From the NCBI GenBank assembly GCA_945890485.1, contig CAMDCN010000005.1:372001-436000 (forward strand): a stretch of DNA of 64,000 bases, in the 5' to 3' direction. The position numbers and the translations under genes are program-made. Positions 25,802 to 34,600 of the stretch are shown piece by piece. Every line of letters starts with the position of its first letter. Position 1 is the first letter of the stretch. Origin of the DNA: Candidatus Sulfopaludibacter sp. SbA3 (GTDB taxonomy: Bacteria; Acidobacteriota; Terriglobia; Bryobacterales; Bryobacteraceae). A model generated the notes under the pieces. That model was not told the origin of the DNA. It searched no databases and saw only the letters and a program-made list of their open reading frames with translations.

Positions 25802-26030
25802 GTACGCCGGGCGCGGCCCCTTAAAGTGCAAGCGCCCCTTCGTCGACTTCGACGGCAACATCTGGTTGCCCGGCGATCCCCTGCAATTCACGAATGTTCA
25901 CTCCGGCGACCCGCAGGTGTTTGTCGATAGCACTGCGGCCGTGCTCCGCCTACTCTCCACCGACATTGAACAAGGCGAAGTCCTCGCCCAGCCCGAACTT
26001 TACTTTGAACTGCCGCCGCTCCAAGCCTAA
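25785..26030 (+). CDS. Single-module paralogue of the preceding gene
   Basis: The 81-residue product is one copy of the same module: LNEYAGRGPLKCKRPFVDFDG, then LPGDPLQF, VLRLLSTD and PELYFELPPL. It is most like the first half of the upstream protein (L..Y.G.GPL...R.F.D.DG). It starts inside the upstream gene, overlapping by 17 bases in another frame, so either it is a separate coupled gene or a frameshift split a three-module protein. No good ribosome binding site is seen before ATG 25785, which mildly favours coupling or frameshifting. Confidence 0.6.
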   Translation: MPALNEYAGRGPLKCKRPFVDFDGNIWLPGDPLQFTNVHSGDPQVFVDSTAAVLRLLSTDIEQGEVLAQPELYFELPPLQA

Positions 26031-26062
26031 GGGCGCATAAGAAGATGAATGAGGGCGCATAA
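26031..26062. repeat. Short direct repeat between two genes
   Basis: The ten-base string GGGCGCATAA occurs at 26031-26040 and again at 26053-26062, on either side of GAAGATGAATGA. The second copy runs into the ATG of the next gene. It may be a small local duplication; I assign no function. Confidence 0.4.
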
Positions 26063-26694
26063 TGGTAGTAATGCGGCTCGTCGCTATTACAACTCTGTTT
26101 CTCCTCGCGCCGCTGCTGCCGGCGCAGGTGATTGAGTTTGAATCGGGCGGCCTGAAGTACCAGACTTTAACCAAAAACGGCGTCACCATCATGTACGCCC
26201 ATCTGGCCGCTACCGTCCGCGACTATGTCACGCTCCAGGTCGCCGTCTCGAACGGCACCCGCCAACCGGTCATCATCCGTCCCGAAGACTTCTCGTGGCA
26301 TCCCTCTTCCGGCCCCGCCATCACCCCGATTGCCGCGCGTATCGTCGTCCGTGAACTGCTCTCGAAAGCGCGCCGCGATGACGTCGTCGGCCTCGTCGGC
26401 GCGTACGAAAACGGCCTTTACGGCCTCCAACAGTTGCGCTCCTCCTCCGGCTACGAATCCCGCCGCCGCGCCGCGCTCGCCGAAGTGGAATCCGCCAAGC
26501 TCAAGGCCGCTGCCGCCGCCTCCGCCATCGCCTTCGTGCAGACGAAGCTCGTCGCTGGCGAAACCACGGACGGCGCCCTGTTCTTCAACACCGCCGCCAA
26601 GCCCCTCCCCCCCGGCATTCTCAAAGTCATCTGCGGTAATCAGCTCTTTGAGTTCGTGCTGACAGAATCCGTGCCCCAGCTCAAAACCCGCTAG
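26062..26694 (+). CDS. Exported protein of unknown function
   Basis: The 210-residue protein has a signal peptide (about 1-22, ending LLPAQ). A beta-rich domain follows with YAHLAATVRDYVTLQVAVSN and QPVIIRPEDFSW, resembling small Ig-like exported domains common in Acidobacteria. An Ala/Lys-rich helix (about 130-160) and a last beta stretch that includes GALFFNTAAKPLPPGILKV close the chain. That last segment looks like the DUF-type 'v.G.lfF......' motif in exported acidobacterial proteins. ATG 26062 and ATG 26071 are both possible starts; the second gives a cleaner signal peptide. It follows the module genes on the same strand. No catalytic motif is seen. Confidence 0.6.
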   Translation: MVVMRLVAITTLFLLAPLLPAQVIEFESGGLKYQTLTKNGVTIMYAHLAATVRDYVTLQVAVSNGTRQPVIIRPEDFSWHPSSGPAITPIAARIVVRELLSKARRDDVVGLVGAYENGLYGLQQLRSSSGYESRRRAALAEVESAKLKAAAAASAIAFVQTKLVAGETTDGALFFNTAAKPLPPGILKVICGNQLFEFVLTESVPQLKTR

Positions 26695-26729
26695 CTGCAC
26701 CTTTCGGCCCTTCGGCCGCATCCTACGGC

Positions 26730-27797
26730 ATGACTCTACTTATGCCGAACCTGTTCGATCCTCTCTCCCTCGGGACGTTGTCCCTGCCGAATCGCATCGT
26801 CATGGCGCCCATGACCCGCAGCCGCTCCACGGCCGACGGCGTCCCCGGCGAACTCATCGCCACCTACTACGCCCAGCGCGCCTCCGCCGGTCTCCTCATC
26901 TCGGAAGGCACCGTGCCCTCCGCCATGGGCAAGGGGTACGTCCGCATCCCCGGTATCTATACGCCCGAACAGGTCGCCGGCTGGAAGCTCGTCACCGAGG
27001 CCGTCCACGCCGCCGGCGGGCGCATCTTCTGCCAGATCATGCACTGCGGCCGCATCGCCCATCCCCACCTGCTCCCCGGCCGCGCCCAAGCCGTCGCCCC
27101 CTCCGCCGTCACCCCCAACGTCCAAACCTGGACCGACGACCTCGGCATGCTGCCCCTCGAAGCGCCCCGCGCTCTCGAAACGCAAGAAATCGCCGGCATC
27201 ATTGAGGAATACCGCCAAGCCACCGCCAACGCCTTCGCGGCCGGCTTCGATGGCGTCGAACTCCATGCCGCCTCCGGCTACCTGCCCATGCAGTTCCTCT
27301 CGTCCAGCACCAACCTCCGCACCGACCAGTACGGCGGCTCCGTCGAAAACCGCATCCGCTTCGTCCTCGAAGCGCTCGCCGCGATGATCTCCGTCGCCGG
27401 CCCCGAAAAGGTAGCCATCAAGATCAGCCCCGAGATGCCGTTCAACGACCTCACGGACGCGAACCCCCAAGAGACCTATACGACGCTCGTGAAAGCGATC
27501 TCCGGCCTCGGCCTCGCCTATCTCCACGTCGCCCAGACTATCCCGGAGCCGAACTACCACGCGCTGCTCCGGCCCCTCTTCGCGGGTCCTTACTTTGCCG
27601 GCGCGGGTCTCACCAATGAATCCGCCACCGCGCTCCTAACCAAGGGCCAAGCCGACGCGGCCGTCTTCGGCGTCGCCTTCATCGCGAATCCGGATCTCCC
27701 CTCCCGGTTCGCCGCCAACGCGCCCCTCTCAGCTCCCGACCCGTCCACGTTCTACACGCCGGGAGCCAAAGGATACACCGATTACTTACCGAAGTAA
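26730..27797 (+). CDS. Old-yellow-enzyme alkene reductase (NemA type)
   Basis: The 355-residue FMN enzyme reduces activated C=C bonds, and in some relatives nitro groups, with NAD(P)H. FMN-binding segments such as NRIVMAPMTRSR (21-32) and the QYGGSVENRIRF segment are present, plus CQIMHCGRIAHP. The substrate-anchoring pair, usually His-x-x-His/Asn, is His179 and Ser182 here (ELHAASGYL), and the proton-donor Tyr184 is kept. The Ser is a departure from the well-studied enzymes. ATG 26742 (MPNLFDPLSLG) is closer to the usual family start than ATG 26730. The stop overlaps the convergent parvulin gene by 16 bases. Confidence 0.9.
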   Translation: MTLLMPNLFDPLSLGTLSLPNRIVMAPMTRSRSTADGVPGELIATYYAQRASAGLLISEGTVPSAMGKGYVRIPGIYTPEQVAGWKLVTEAVHAAGGRIFCQIMHCGRIAHPHLLPGRAQAVAPSAVTPNVQTWTDDLGMLPLEAPRALETQEIAGIIEEYRQATANAFAAGFDGVELHAASGYLPMQFLSSSTNLRTDQYGGSVENRIRFVLEALAAMISVAGPEKVAIKISPEMPFNDLTDANPQETYTTLVKAISGLGLAYLHVAQTIPEPNYHALLRPLFAGPYFAGAGLTNESATALLTKGQADAAVFGVAFIANPDLPSRFAANAPLSAPDPSTFYTPGAKGYTDYLPK

Positions 27798-28780
27798 GTC
27801 TCGTCAATCACAATCGGGGTGGTCGTCTTAATGGCGTCCACCTGCTTCTTGGCCAGCTCAGGCCGCAACTTGGCTTCGATGTCCTTCCGCAGATCTTCGA
27901 GACCCTTCGCCTTCTTCTCTTCAACGAGGATCAGATGGTAGCCGAACGGGCTCTCCACCGGTTCGCCCACTTTCCCGATCGGCTGCGAAAACGCGGCCTG
28001 TTCGAAAGCCGGAACCATCTGGCCTTTCGCGAAGAAACCCAGGTCGCCGCCCGCCGCGCCGGAACCGGCGTCGTCGCTCTCGGCCTTCGCCAGCGCGGCA
28101 AAGTCGCCACCGCCGTCAATCTTGGCCTTCAATTCCTTCGCCTTCGCCAGCGACTCTTCCTTCGTCAGGTCCTTCTGGCCTTCTTTCAGCGGCACCCGCG
28201 AACCCTGGAAGCGAATCAGAATGTGCTTCGCCTTCACTTCGGCGGCGTCCGTCTTCATCCCTTCGTAGGCCTTCAGCACTTCGGCTTCGTCGATCGTGAC
28301 CTTCTCCGAAATGTCCTTGAACAAGGTCGACGCCAACATCTGGTCTACCTGGAACTCCAACTGCGCCTTCAGCTTCGGATCCTGGTCCACTTTCCGCTTG
28401 CGCGCTTCGAGCGCCATCATCTTCAACTCAGCGAACTGCTCGGCCACGCGCCGCTTGTTCGGGCCGGAAGCCTGCGACTTAATCTGTTCCGGAAGGCCGT
28501 CCAGGAAGCGCTCATACTCGCTCTTGCTCACTTTCGTGGTGCCAATCTGGATCACGATCGGGTCGTTCGCCTGCGCCAGAATTCCTGGTGCGGCCGGCTT
28601 GGCTGCCGCTGCCGCCGGTTTCGCCGCCGCGGCTGGTTTGGGTGCTGCCGCTGGCTTGGCTGCCGCCGCGGGTTTAGCCGCAGCCGGAGCCGCCTTTTTG
28701 GGCGCGGGCGTTTGGCCGGTCACGACCAATGCAGAAAAAAGTGCAATACCGCTAAGTGCAACAAACTGAAAAGCTTTCAT
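27782..28780 (-). CDS. Exported parvulin-type peptidyl-prolyl isomerase
   Basis: The 332-residue protein has a signal peptide (1 to about 22). An Ala/Lys/Pro low-complexity linker (about 24-65, repeats of AAAKP) follows, then a SurA-like helical N-domain (about 75-180). The parvulin domain (about 185-300) has VKAKHILIRF, SDDAGSGAAGGDLGFFAKGQMV, PAFEQAAFS and SPFGYHLILV. It helps fold exported proteins in the periplasm by cis-trans isomerisation of prolyl bonds. The linker resembles wall- or DNA-binding tails and may hold the protein near the envelope. It is convergent with the reductase gene and divergent from the ABC transporter, with 87 bases between the starts. Confidence 0.92.
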   Translation of the reverse strand: MKAFQFVALSGIALFSALVVTGQTPAPKKAAPAAAKPAAAAKPAAAPKPAAAAKPAAAAAKPAAPGILAQANDPIVIQIGTTKVSKSEYERFLDGLPEQIKSQASGPNKRRVAEQFAELKMMALEARKRKVDQDPKLKAQLEFQVDQMLASTLFKDISEKVTIDEAEVLKAYEGMKTDAAEVKAKHILIRFQGSRVPLKEGQKDLTKEESLAKAKELKAKIDGGGDFAALAKAESDDAGSGAAGGDLGFFAKGQMVPAFEQAAFSQPIGKVGEPVESPFGYHLILVEEKKAKGLEDLRKDIEAKLRPELAKKQVDAIKTTTPIVIDETYFGK

Positions 28781-28867
28781 CTAGGTACCTCCTATCAGGA
28801 TATCTTGAATCGGCCGAAATTACTTGCACCCATTCGCTAGACTCTCCCCTAGAGGTTCAACTCGTAT

Positions 28868-30667
28868 ATGAAACCAGCTTCCAAACGGCCAAGTCCGGCC
28901 CGTCTCCGAGCCTTGTGGCCGGATGTCTGGGCCCTGGTTAAGCCTCGCCGCGGCGCCCTCGCCCTGGGCCTTGTGCTCATCGTCATCAGCCGCGTCGCCG
29001 GCCTCGTGCTTCCCGCTTCCACGCGTTACCTCATCGACGATATCCTCGGCAAACAGCAATATGAGATGCTCAACCCGCTGATTCTGGCGGTCTTCGTCGC
29101 TACCGCCGTCCAGTCGGCCACTTCGTACACCTTGACTCAACTGCTGTCGAAAGCGGCCCAGCGCCTCATCGCCGAAATGCGCGGCAAAGTACAGGCGCAC
29201 GTCGGCCGCCTGCCCATCGCCTATTTCGACGCGCACAAATCGGGAGCGCTCGTCTCCCGCATCATGAACGACGTCGAAGGCGTCCGCAATCTGGTCGGCA
29301 CCGGCCTCGTCGAACTCGTAGGTGGCCTGCTCACCGCCTTGCTCTCGCTCTTCATCCTATTCTCGATCAGCGTATCGATGACGCTCGTCGCGATGACCGT
29401 CGTCCTGGTGTTCACCGGAGTCCTGCAGAGCGCCTTCAGCAAACTGCGCCCGGTCTTCAAGGAGCGAGGCATCATCCAGAGCGAGGTCACTGGCCGTTTG
29501 ACCGAGTCTCTTGGCGGAGCCCGCGTCATTAAGGGCTACCACGCCGAAGCCAGGGAGGAGGAGGTTTTCCGCCAGGGTGCCGACCGCCTCTTGAACAACA
29601 TTCTGAAGTCGCTCAGCGGCGTCTCGCTGCTGTCATTGTCAGCGACCCTATTGATGGGCATCGTCGGAGCGCTAGTCATGTGGATGGGCGCCGGGCAGAT
29701 CATTGATGGCACGTTGACCCTCGGCGGCTTCGTCACATTCACCGCGTTTCTGGCCTTCCTCATTGCCCCTGTCTTTCAAATCGTCAACATTGGTACCCAG
29801 TTGACGGAAGCGATGGCCGGACTTGAGCGCACGCGCGAGATTCTCAATGAGCCCCGCGAAGAGGACGATCCCCGCCGCAAAGTGATCCTCGGCCCCATCG
29901 AAGGCGAGATCCGCTTCGACAATGTCTCTTTCCAATACGAAGAAAACAAACCGGTGTTGCAGCGGATTAACTTCGTTTCGTCGCCAGGCACGATGACGGC
30001 GCTGGTGGGTTCGTCCGGCTCCGGAAAGTCGACCATTATCGGCCTGATTGCGGCCTTTTACGTCCCGAACGAAGGCATGGTTTCCGTCGACGGTGTCGAT
30101 CTTTCGACCGTAGCCATTTCGAGCTACCGGACGCAGATAGGAGTGGTTTTACAGGATACATTCCTGTTCGCCGGGACGATTCGGGAGAACATCGCGTTTT
30201 CAAAGCCCGGTGCCACGGAAGAGGACCTGATGCGAGCCATCAAAATCGCCAGGGTAGACGAGTTCTGCGAACGTTTCCCCGAAAAATACGAGACCATCGT
30301 TGGCGAGCGGGGCGTGAAGCTTTCCGGCGGCCAGCGTCAGAGGGTGTCGATCGCGCGAGCGATTCTGGCCAACCCAAGGATTCTGATTCTCGACGAAGCG
30401 ACCAGCTCGTTGGACAGCGAAAGCGAGGCGCTCATTCAGGAGGGGCTCAACTTCCTGATGAAGGGCCGGACGACGTTTGTGATTGCTCACCGTCTGTCGA
30501 CGATTCGCCGAGCCGACCAGATTCTGGTTGTGGAGGCCGGCGAGATCGTCGAGCGGGGAACGCATTCGAACCTCTTGACGGCCAACGGCCGCTATCGCGA
30601 GCTATACGACAAGCAGCAGGGTTTGGAGGAGAACCTCTTCCTAGCCCCCGGAGAGGGCGACGCCTAG
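28868..30667 (+). CDS. ABC exporter, fused membrane and ATPase domains (MsbA-like)
   Basis: The 599-residue half-transporter has six membrane segments (about 25-320) followed by an ATPase domain (about 345-590). Walker A (GSSGSGKST) is near 380-388, the Q-loop is in VVLQDTFLF, the signature LSGGQRQR is near 483-490, Walker B with ILILDEATSSLD is near 503-514, and the switch is in VIAHRLSTI. It works as a homodimer that flips lipids or exports hydrophobic compounds. The closest general type is MsbA (lipid A-core flippase) or a lipid/drug exporter; the substrate cannot be fixed. AGAGG lies upstream of ATG 28868. The gene is followed directly by the repeat array. Confidence 0.92.
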   Translation: MKPASKRPSPARLRALWPDVWALVKPRRGALALGLVLIVISRVAGLVLPASTRYLIDDILGKQQYEMLNPLILAVFVATAVQSATSYTLTQLLSKAAQRLIAEMRGKVQAHVGRLPIAYFDAHKSGALVSRIMNDVEGVRNLVGTGLVELVGGLLTALLSLFILFSISVSMTLVAMTVVLVFTGVLQSAFSKLRPVFKERGIIQSEVTGRLTESLGGARVIKGYHAEAREEEVFRQGADRLLNNILKSLSGVSLLSLSATLLMGIVGALVMWMGAGQIIDGTLTLGGFVTFTAFLAFLIAPVFQIVNIGTQLTEAMAGLERTREILNEPREEDDPRRKVILGPIEGEIRFDNVSFQYEENKPVLQRINFVSSPGTMTALVGSSGSGKSTIIGLIAAFYVPNEGMVSVDGVDLSTVAISSYRTQIGVVLQDTFLFAGTIRENIAFSKPGATEEDLMRAIKIARVDEFCERFPEKYETIVGERGVKLSGGQRQRVSIARAILANPRILILDEATSSLDSESEALIQEGLNFLMKGRTTFVIAHRLSTIRRADQILVVEAGEIVERGTHSNLLTANGRYRELYDKQQGLEENLFLAPGEGDA

Positions 30668-31727
30668 CGCGTCGCCCCACCACCACAACTGGCTTCGTTC
30701 CGTAATTTGGCCCAGGGCGGGGCAGCGCCAGCCGCCGCTCAGCAGCCAGACCAATGGCTTCGTATCGTAATTTCCCCATGGGAGGCCGAAGCGCCGGCCG
30801 CCCCCACGACCAGACCGCCAAGGCAGCGGCCCCAACTCCGCCAAGGCTGATGGCTTCGCATCGCAACGACGCCGGAGCGGGAAGTGCAACACCAATCACC
30901 TCGCAACCAGTCCAATGGCTTCGTTCCGTAATTTCGCCCAGGGCGGGGAAACGCAAGAGGCCACCCCACAACCAGGCCGCCAAGGAAGCGGCCCCAACTC
31001 CGCCAAGACCGATGCCTTCGCATCGCAATGTCGCCCAAGACGGAGGAGCATAGGCGGCCACCCCCCAACCGGGCCAATGGCTTCGTTCCGTAATTTCCTC
31101 AAGGGATCGCCAAGCGCAATCCGCCCTACCACCAGGCCGCCAAGGGAACGGCCCGAACTCTGCCATGGCCGATGGCTTCATTTCGCATCCTCTCCCAGGG
31201 CGGGGAATCAGGAGCCGCCCTAGCGCAACCAGACCGTTGGCCTTCCCACTCCGGCGAGATCGAAGCGCCCATCGTCCCCGCAACCAGGCCACCAAGAACG
31301 CGGCCCCAACTCCGCCCTGACCGATGGCTTCGTATCAAAACTTCAACCGAGAGGGGAGTGCGCAAGCCGCCACCCCTCAACCGAACTCTTGGCATCGTTT
31401 CGTAATTTCGCCCAGTGCGAGGAATGATGAGCCGCCACTGCGCAACCAGACCGTTGGCCTTCCCACCCCGGCGAGATCGAAGCGCGCCCGCCGTCCCCGC
31501 AACCGGGCCGCCGAGAACGCAGTGCCAACGCGGCCATACTCGATGGCTTCGTATCGCAATGTCGCACGTGAATGCGGAGCATACCCAGCCACCCCGCAAA
31601 CAGACCATTGGCTTCGGTCCGCGAGTTCACTCTGGCGAGATCGAAGCGCCCGCCGTCCCGCAATCAGGCCACCAGGAATGCGGTTCCAACTCCGCCTTGA
31701 CCACTGGCGTCGTTCCGTAATCCTGCT
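30668..31727. repeat. Array of alternating 65-bp and about 96-bp repeat units, no gene
   Basis: Between the ABC exporter stop and the convergent hydrolase stop lie thirteen full units and a partial one. Most open with variants of GGCTTCGTTCCGTAATTT; two (31239 and 31456) open with GGCCTTCCCACYCCGGCGA instead. Unit starts are 30691, 30756, 30852, 30917, 31014, 31079, 31174, 31239, 31326, 31391, 31456, 31545, 31610 and 31706. Spacings are 65, 96, 65, 97, 65, 95, 65, 87, 65, 65, 89, 65, 96. So a constant 65-bp unit mostly alternates with an 87-97-bp unit, giving a higher period near 161. The long units share a middle (CAGGCCGCCAAG, GCGGCCCCAACTCCGCC). Open frames here, up to 282 codons on the minus strand, come from the repeats and code no recognisable domain. 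The last unit ends at the hydrolase stop. Confidence 0.9.
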
Positions 31728-32504
31728 CTACCGGAGCGCGAGGCGCAACCCACCAGCCGCCGCCTGAACCGCCTCCCGCGCCTGCGCAAACACCCCGGTC
31801 ATCAACGCAAACCCATGGACCATCCCAGGGTAGTCGTGATGCTCGACGCTCACCCCGGCCGCCCGCAGCCCATCCGCAAATTCGAGATTCTCTGCCCGCA
31901 GCGGATCCACCTCCGCCGTCACCAAGTACGTCGGGGGAAACCTTCGGTAGTCCGCCACAAACATCGGCGAAACCATCGGGTTCCTCTCCTCACCCGCCGC
32001 ATATGCTTCCCACCCGCGCCGCATATCCGCCGCATTCGGCCACGGCCCATCCGGCACCGTCTGGTCGCTCGTCGCATCCAGCATGGGATAAAACAGCATC
32101 TGCCAAGCGAAGCCAGTCAACGCGATCGCCGCCGCCAAAGCCCCGCCCGCGCTATCGCCGCCAACCCCCACCCGGTCCGCCTCACCCCGCAACCAATCAG
32201 CCGCCGCCAACCCATCCTCATAAGCCGCCGGAAACCGATGCTCCGGCGCCAATCGGTAATCCACCGCACAAACTCGGCAGCCCGAACGCCCCGCCAACTC
32301 CCGGCAAAACAGGTCGTGCGTCTCTAAGTCGCCGCTCAGGAATCGGCCCCCATGGAAATACAGCAACGCCCCCGCCGCCGGCGCGCCATACAGCCGAACC
32401 GGCACCCCGTTGGCCGAAGCGTCAGCCACCGCAACGGGCGCGTCGAAAGCCGCCTGATGCCGCCGCGCGCCCAGCATCGCCGCCCGCGTCTCGGCAATCG
32501 TCAT
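31728..32504 (-). CDS. Alpha/beta hydrolase, hormone-sensitive-lipase type
   Basis: Taken from ATG 32504 (after GGAG), the product is 258 residues. It has the HSL-family oxyanion motif as HGGR (51-54) instead of HGGG, the nucleophile elbow GGDSAGG with Ser118, the acid in VTAEVDPLRAEN and His in GMVHGF. Such enzymes hydrolyse carboxyl esters in the cytoplasm. The open frame runs further up to 32654, but the added part lies antisense-free within the upstream DJ-1/PfpI gene and looks like its shadow. It is the last gene of a five-gene minus-strand string that starts with the U32 gene. The repeat array abuts its 3' end. Confidence 0.82.
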   Translation of the reverse strand: MTIAETRAAMLGARRHQAAFDAPVAVADASANGVPVRLYGAPAAGALLYFHGGRFLSGDLETHDLFCRELAGRSGCRVCAVDYRLAPEHRFPAAYEDGLAAADWLRGEADRVGVGGDSAGGALAAAIALTGFAWQMLFYPMLDATSDQTVPDGPWPNAADMRRGWEAYAAGEERNPMVSPMFVADYRRFPPTYLVTAEVDPLRAENLEFADGLRAAGVSVEHHDYPGMVHGFALMTGVFAQAREAVQAAAGGLRLALR

Positions 32505-32548
32505 CTCGCTCCGCGGCTTCGCCCCCGCGCAAAGTGCTATATAGTGCT

Positions 32549-33097
32549 CTAGCTCACCAGGCAAGCCATGACCTCGCGGTAGAACTCCGGATGCGACTCC
32601 CAAGTCTGCGCTGTCACCAAATGCCCGTCCCGCACCGCCTGCCAGTGCTCCCACTTGCCCCCGGCCTGCACCACCTCGAACTTCACATGCTCATAGCAGG
32701 TCACCCGCCGGCCCTTCACCATCCCCGCCGCAATCAACACCTGAATCCCGTGGCAGATCGCAAACACCCACTTACCCATCTCGCCAAAGGACCGCACGAT
32801 CGCCAACACCCGCGGATCGCTCCGCAGATACTCCGGCGCTCGCCCACCCAGAATCAGCACTGCGTCGAAGTCCGCCGGCCGCACATCGTCGAAAGCCAAC
32901 TCGGCCTCCACCCCGTAGCCCCGCCGTTCCATGTACGTGTCCCAGCCCGGCTCGAAGTCGTGCATGACCATGTTCAGCCGCCGCTTATCGCGCGCCGCCA
33001 CCACGGCCTGATAGCCCTCTTCTCGCAGGCGGTGGATGGCGTACCAGCACTCGTAGCTCTCCCCACCGTCGCCGGTCAAAATCAGGACGTTCTTCAT
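32549..33097 (-). CDS. DJ-1/PfpI family protein
   Basis: The 182-residue protein has the DJ-1/PfpI flavodoxin-like fold: a first strand NVLILTGDGGESYECW, Asp/Gly-rich turns, LILGGRAPEYLR, and the nucleophile elbow AICHGIQ with Cys115 and His116. Family members act as proteases, glyoxalases/deglycases or stress chaperones, and the sequence does not decide which. Length is usual. Its start overlaps the stop of the FG-GAP gene by four bases (ATGA), and the hydrolase follows 44 bases later, so it belongs to the same operon. Confidence 0.88.
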   Translation of the reverse strand: MKNVLILTGDGGESYECWYAIHRLREEGYQAVVAARDKRRLNMVMHDFEPGWDTYMERRGYGVEAELAFDDVRPADFDAVLILGGRAPEYLRSDPRVLAIVRSFGEMGKWVFAICHGIQVLIAAGMVKGRRVTCYEHVKFEVVQAGGKWEHWQAVRDGHLVTAQTWESHPEFYREVMACLVS

Positions 33098-34200
33098 TTG
33101 GTTAAATTCTCAAACCAGTAACAACCGCCCTTGCCACCCACGGCAAAGTCCAGGTCCCCATCCCCATCGATATCGCCGACCGCGATCTGCATCCCCGCCC
33201 CGGCCATGCCGCCGTACTCGATGATGTGCCGCACCCACTCAATCCTCTTGCCGTCTGTCGTCCGCTGATACTCATACCAGTAGATGCCCAGAGCGTCGTT
33301 CACACCCGGCTCATGGTCGTGCGCAAACAGCCGCTTGCCCGCGATCAGGTCCTTCTTGCCGTCGCCGTTCAGGTCCACCAACGCCGTCGCATGCGCCTGG
33401 CTCCAAACATCGTCCACCTTCTGCTCGTTGCTGAACTTGCCATCGGCATCCTGCGTCAGCCAGTAGATCCCGAAGTCGTGCGCATGCGGCCAGACGATGT
33501 CGTTGCGCCCGTCCCCGTTCACGTCGAGTGCATACATAAACCCGGTCGCCTTCTTGATGTCCCAAGCCGCGTGCTCCGTCCAGCTCGGCGCTTCGAGCCA
33601 GCCCTTCGGCGTGATGATGTCCGTCTTGCCATCGCCGTTCACGTCCCCGGCCCCGATCCCGTGGCCGAAGTTCTTCTCGTTCGCCACCTTCCGTTCGAAC
33701 TTGCCCTTCACGAACTCGTAGTAAACCGTCGGCCCCTTGCCGCCGAACTGCGGCAGAATCTCATTGGCCTTGCCGTCGCCGTTCAGGTCGACGAAGAACA
33801 TAAACTCGACGCTATTGCCCTCATCGATCAGGTGCTCCTTCCAGGTGCCCGCCTTGCCCGGGTTCTCGAACCAAGCGATTCGCTTCGAGAAGTAGGTGCA
33901 ACTGATGATGTCGATCTTCCCGTCGCCATTCACGTCCATCGTCAGATCAGTGAAGTTATCGACATAGTTGTTCAGGAAGCCCATCGTCCGGAACTTGTGG
34001 CTCTTCCACTTCTTCCCCGGCAACTGTTCGTGCCAGTATTCGCCATTGACGACGTCCATCCGTCCGTCGCCATTCACGTCGGCGAGTGCCGCCGTCTCAT
34101 TGGCCCCGAAGTGGAGCTGGTGTTTCCGGAACGGGATGTCTTCATTGCGGCCAGCCCAGAGCGAACCGGCGGCCAACAGGATTAAAGCAAAGCGCTGCAT
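33094..34200 (-). CDS. Exported FG-GAP/VCBS repeat protein
   Basis: The 368-residue protein has a signal peptide (1-17, ending SLWAG) and a chain of beta-propeller-type repeats. Each is marked by a Ca2+-binding D-x-N-G-D-G-x-x-D loop: DVNGDGRMD, DVNGDGKID, DLNGDGKAN, DVNGDGKTD, DVNGDGRND, DLNGDGKKD and DIDGDGDLD. Seven loops fit a seven-bladed propeller. Such proteins bind ligands or partners outside the cell and are very common in Acidobacteria and Planctomycetes. One loop, DLNGDGKAN, lacks the closing Asp. The stop overlaps the DJ-1/PfpI start (ATGA), and the Nudix gene lies ten bases upstream. Confidence 0.88.
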   Translation of the reverse strand: MQRFALILLAAGSLWAGRNEDIPFRKHQLHFGANETAALADVNGDGRMDVVNGEYWHEQLPGKKWKSHKFRTMGFLNNYVDNFTDLTMDVNGDGKIDIISCTYFSKRIAWFENPGKAGTWKEHLIDEGNSVEFMFFVDLNGDGKANEILPQFGGKGPTVYYEFVKGKFERKVANEKNFGHGIGAGDVNGDGKTDIITPKGWLEAPSWTEHAAWDIKKATGFMYALDVNGDGRNDIVWPHAHDFGIYWLTQDADGKFSNEQKVDDVWSQAHATALVDLNGDGKKDLIAGKRLFAHDHEPGVNDALGIYWYEYQRTTDGKRIEWVRHIIEYGGMAGAGMQIAVGDIDGDGDLDFAVGGKGGCYWFENLTK

Positions 34201-34210
34201 CGCCCCGATT

Positions 34211-34600
34211 CTATCGGAGAATGCCCCGCTGTAGCAGATCGGGCAGAATCTGCCGCCGGATGCTCGGCGAAACCAGCTCCCGGTCGTCCCCGGCTCCGAA
34301 CCAGACCAGCTCCGCGATCTCGCCGCTCGCCGCCGGCTCTCCGCCCAGCACCCCGGTGTAGAGCGAGATCCGCACCCGCCGCGGATCGCCCGCCGCGTCG
34401 TCTTCGTAATTGCCGAAGTGTTCTATAGCGCTAACGGTCGTGCCGAGCTCCTCCATAATCTCGCGCTCCAGCGCCTGCTCCTCCGTCTCGCCTTCGTCCG
34501 GCTTGCCGCCGGGCAGAATGAGAAGGTCCGTGCCATAGCTCTTCCGGCACAGCAGCACGCGGTTGTCCCGCACGATGAGAAGTCCGATCTTGTTAATCAT
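34211..34600 (-). CDS. Nudix hydrolase
   Basis: The 129-residue protein is a small Nudix hydrolase that cuts a nucleoside diphosphate linked to another group. The Nudix box is complete: GGKPDEGETE, then REIMEELG, with the Gly, the two Glu of the metal site (REIMEE) and the spacing all standard. The substrate, possibly an oxidised nucleotide, is not predictable. Its start overlaps the U32 stop by four bases (ATGA). Confidence 0.9.
   Translation of the reverse strand: MINKIGLLIVRDNRVLLCRKSYGTDLLILPGGKPDEGETEEQALEREIMEELGTTVSAIEHFGNYEDDAAGDPRRVRISLYTGVLGGEPAASGEIAELVWFGAGDDRELVSPSIRRQILPDLLQRGILR

Noticed and set aside
30447-31608. Several minus-strand open frames in the repeat array (up to 282 codons)
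   Set aside because: They translate the repeats in several frames at once and code no domain; the 65-bp unit shifts frame at each copy.
30668-31727. CRISPR array
   Set aside because: The long units are themselves conserved with each other, there are no unique spacers of equal length, and no cas gene is near.
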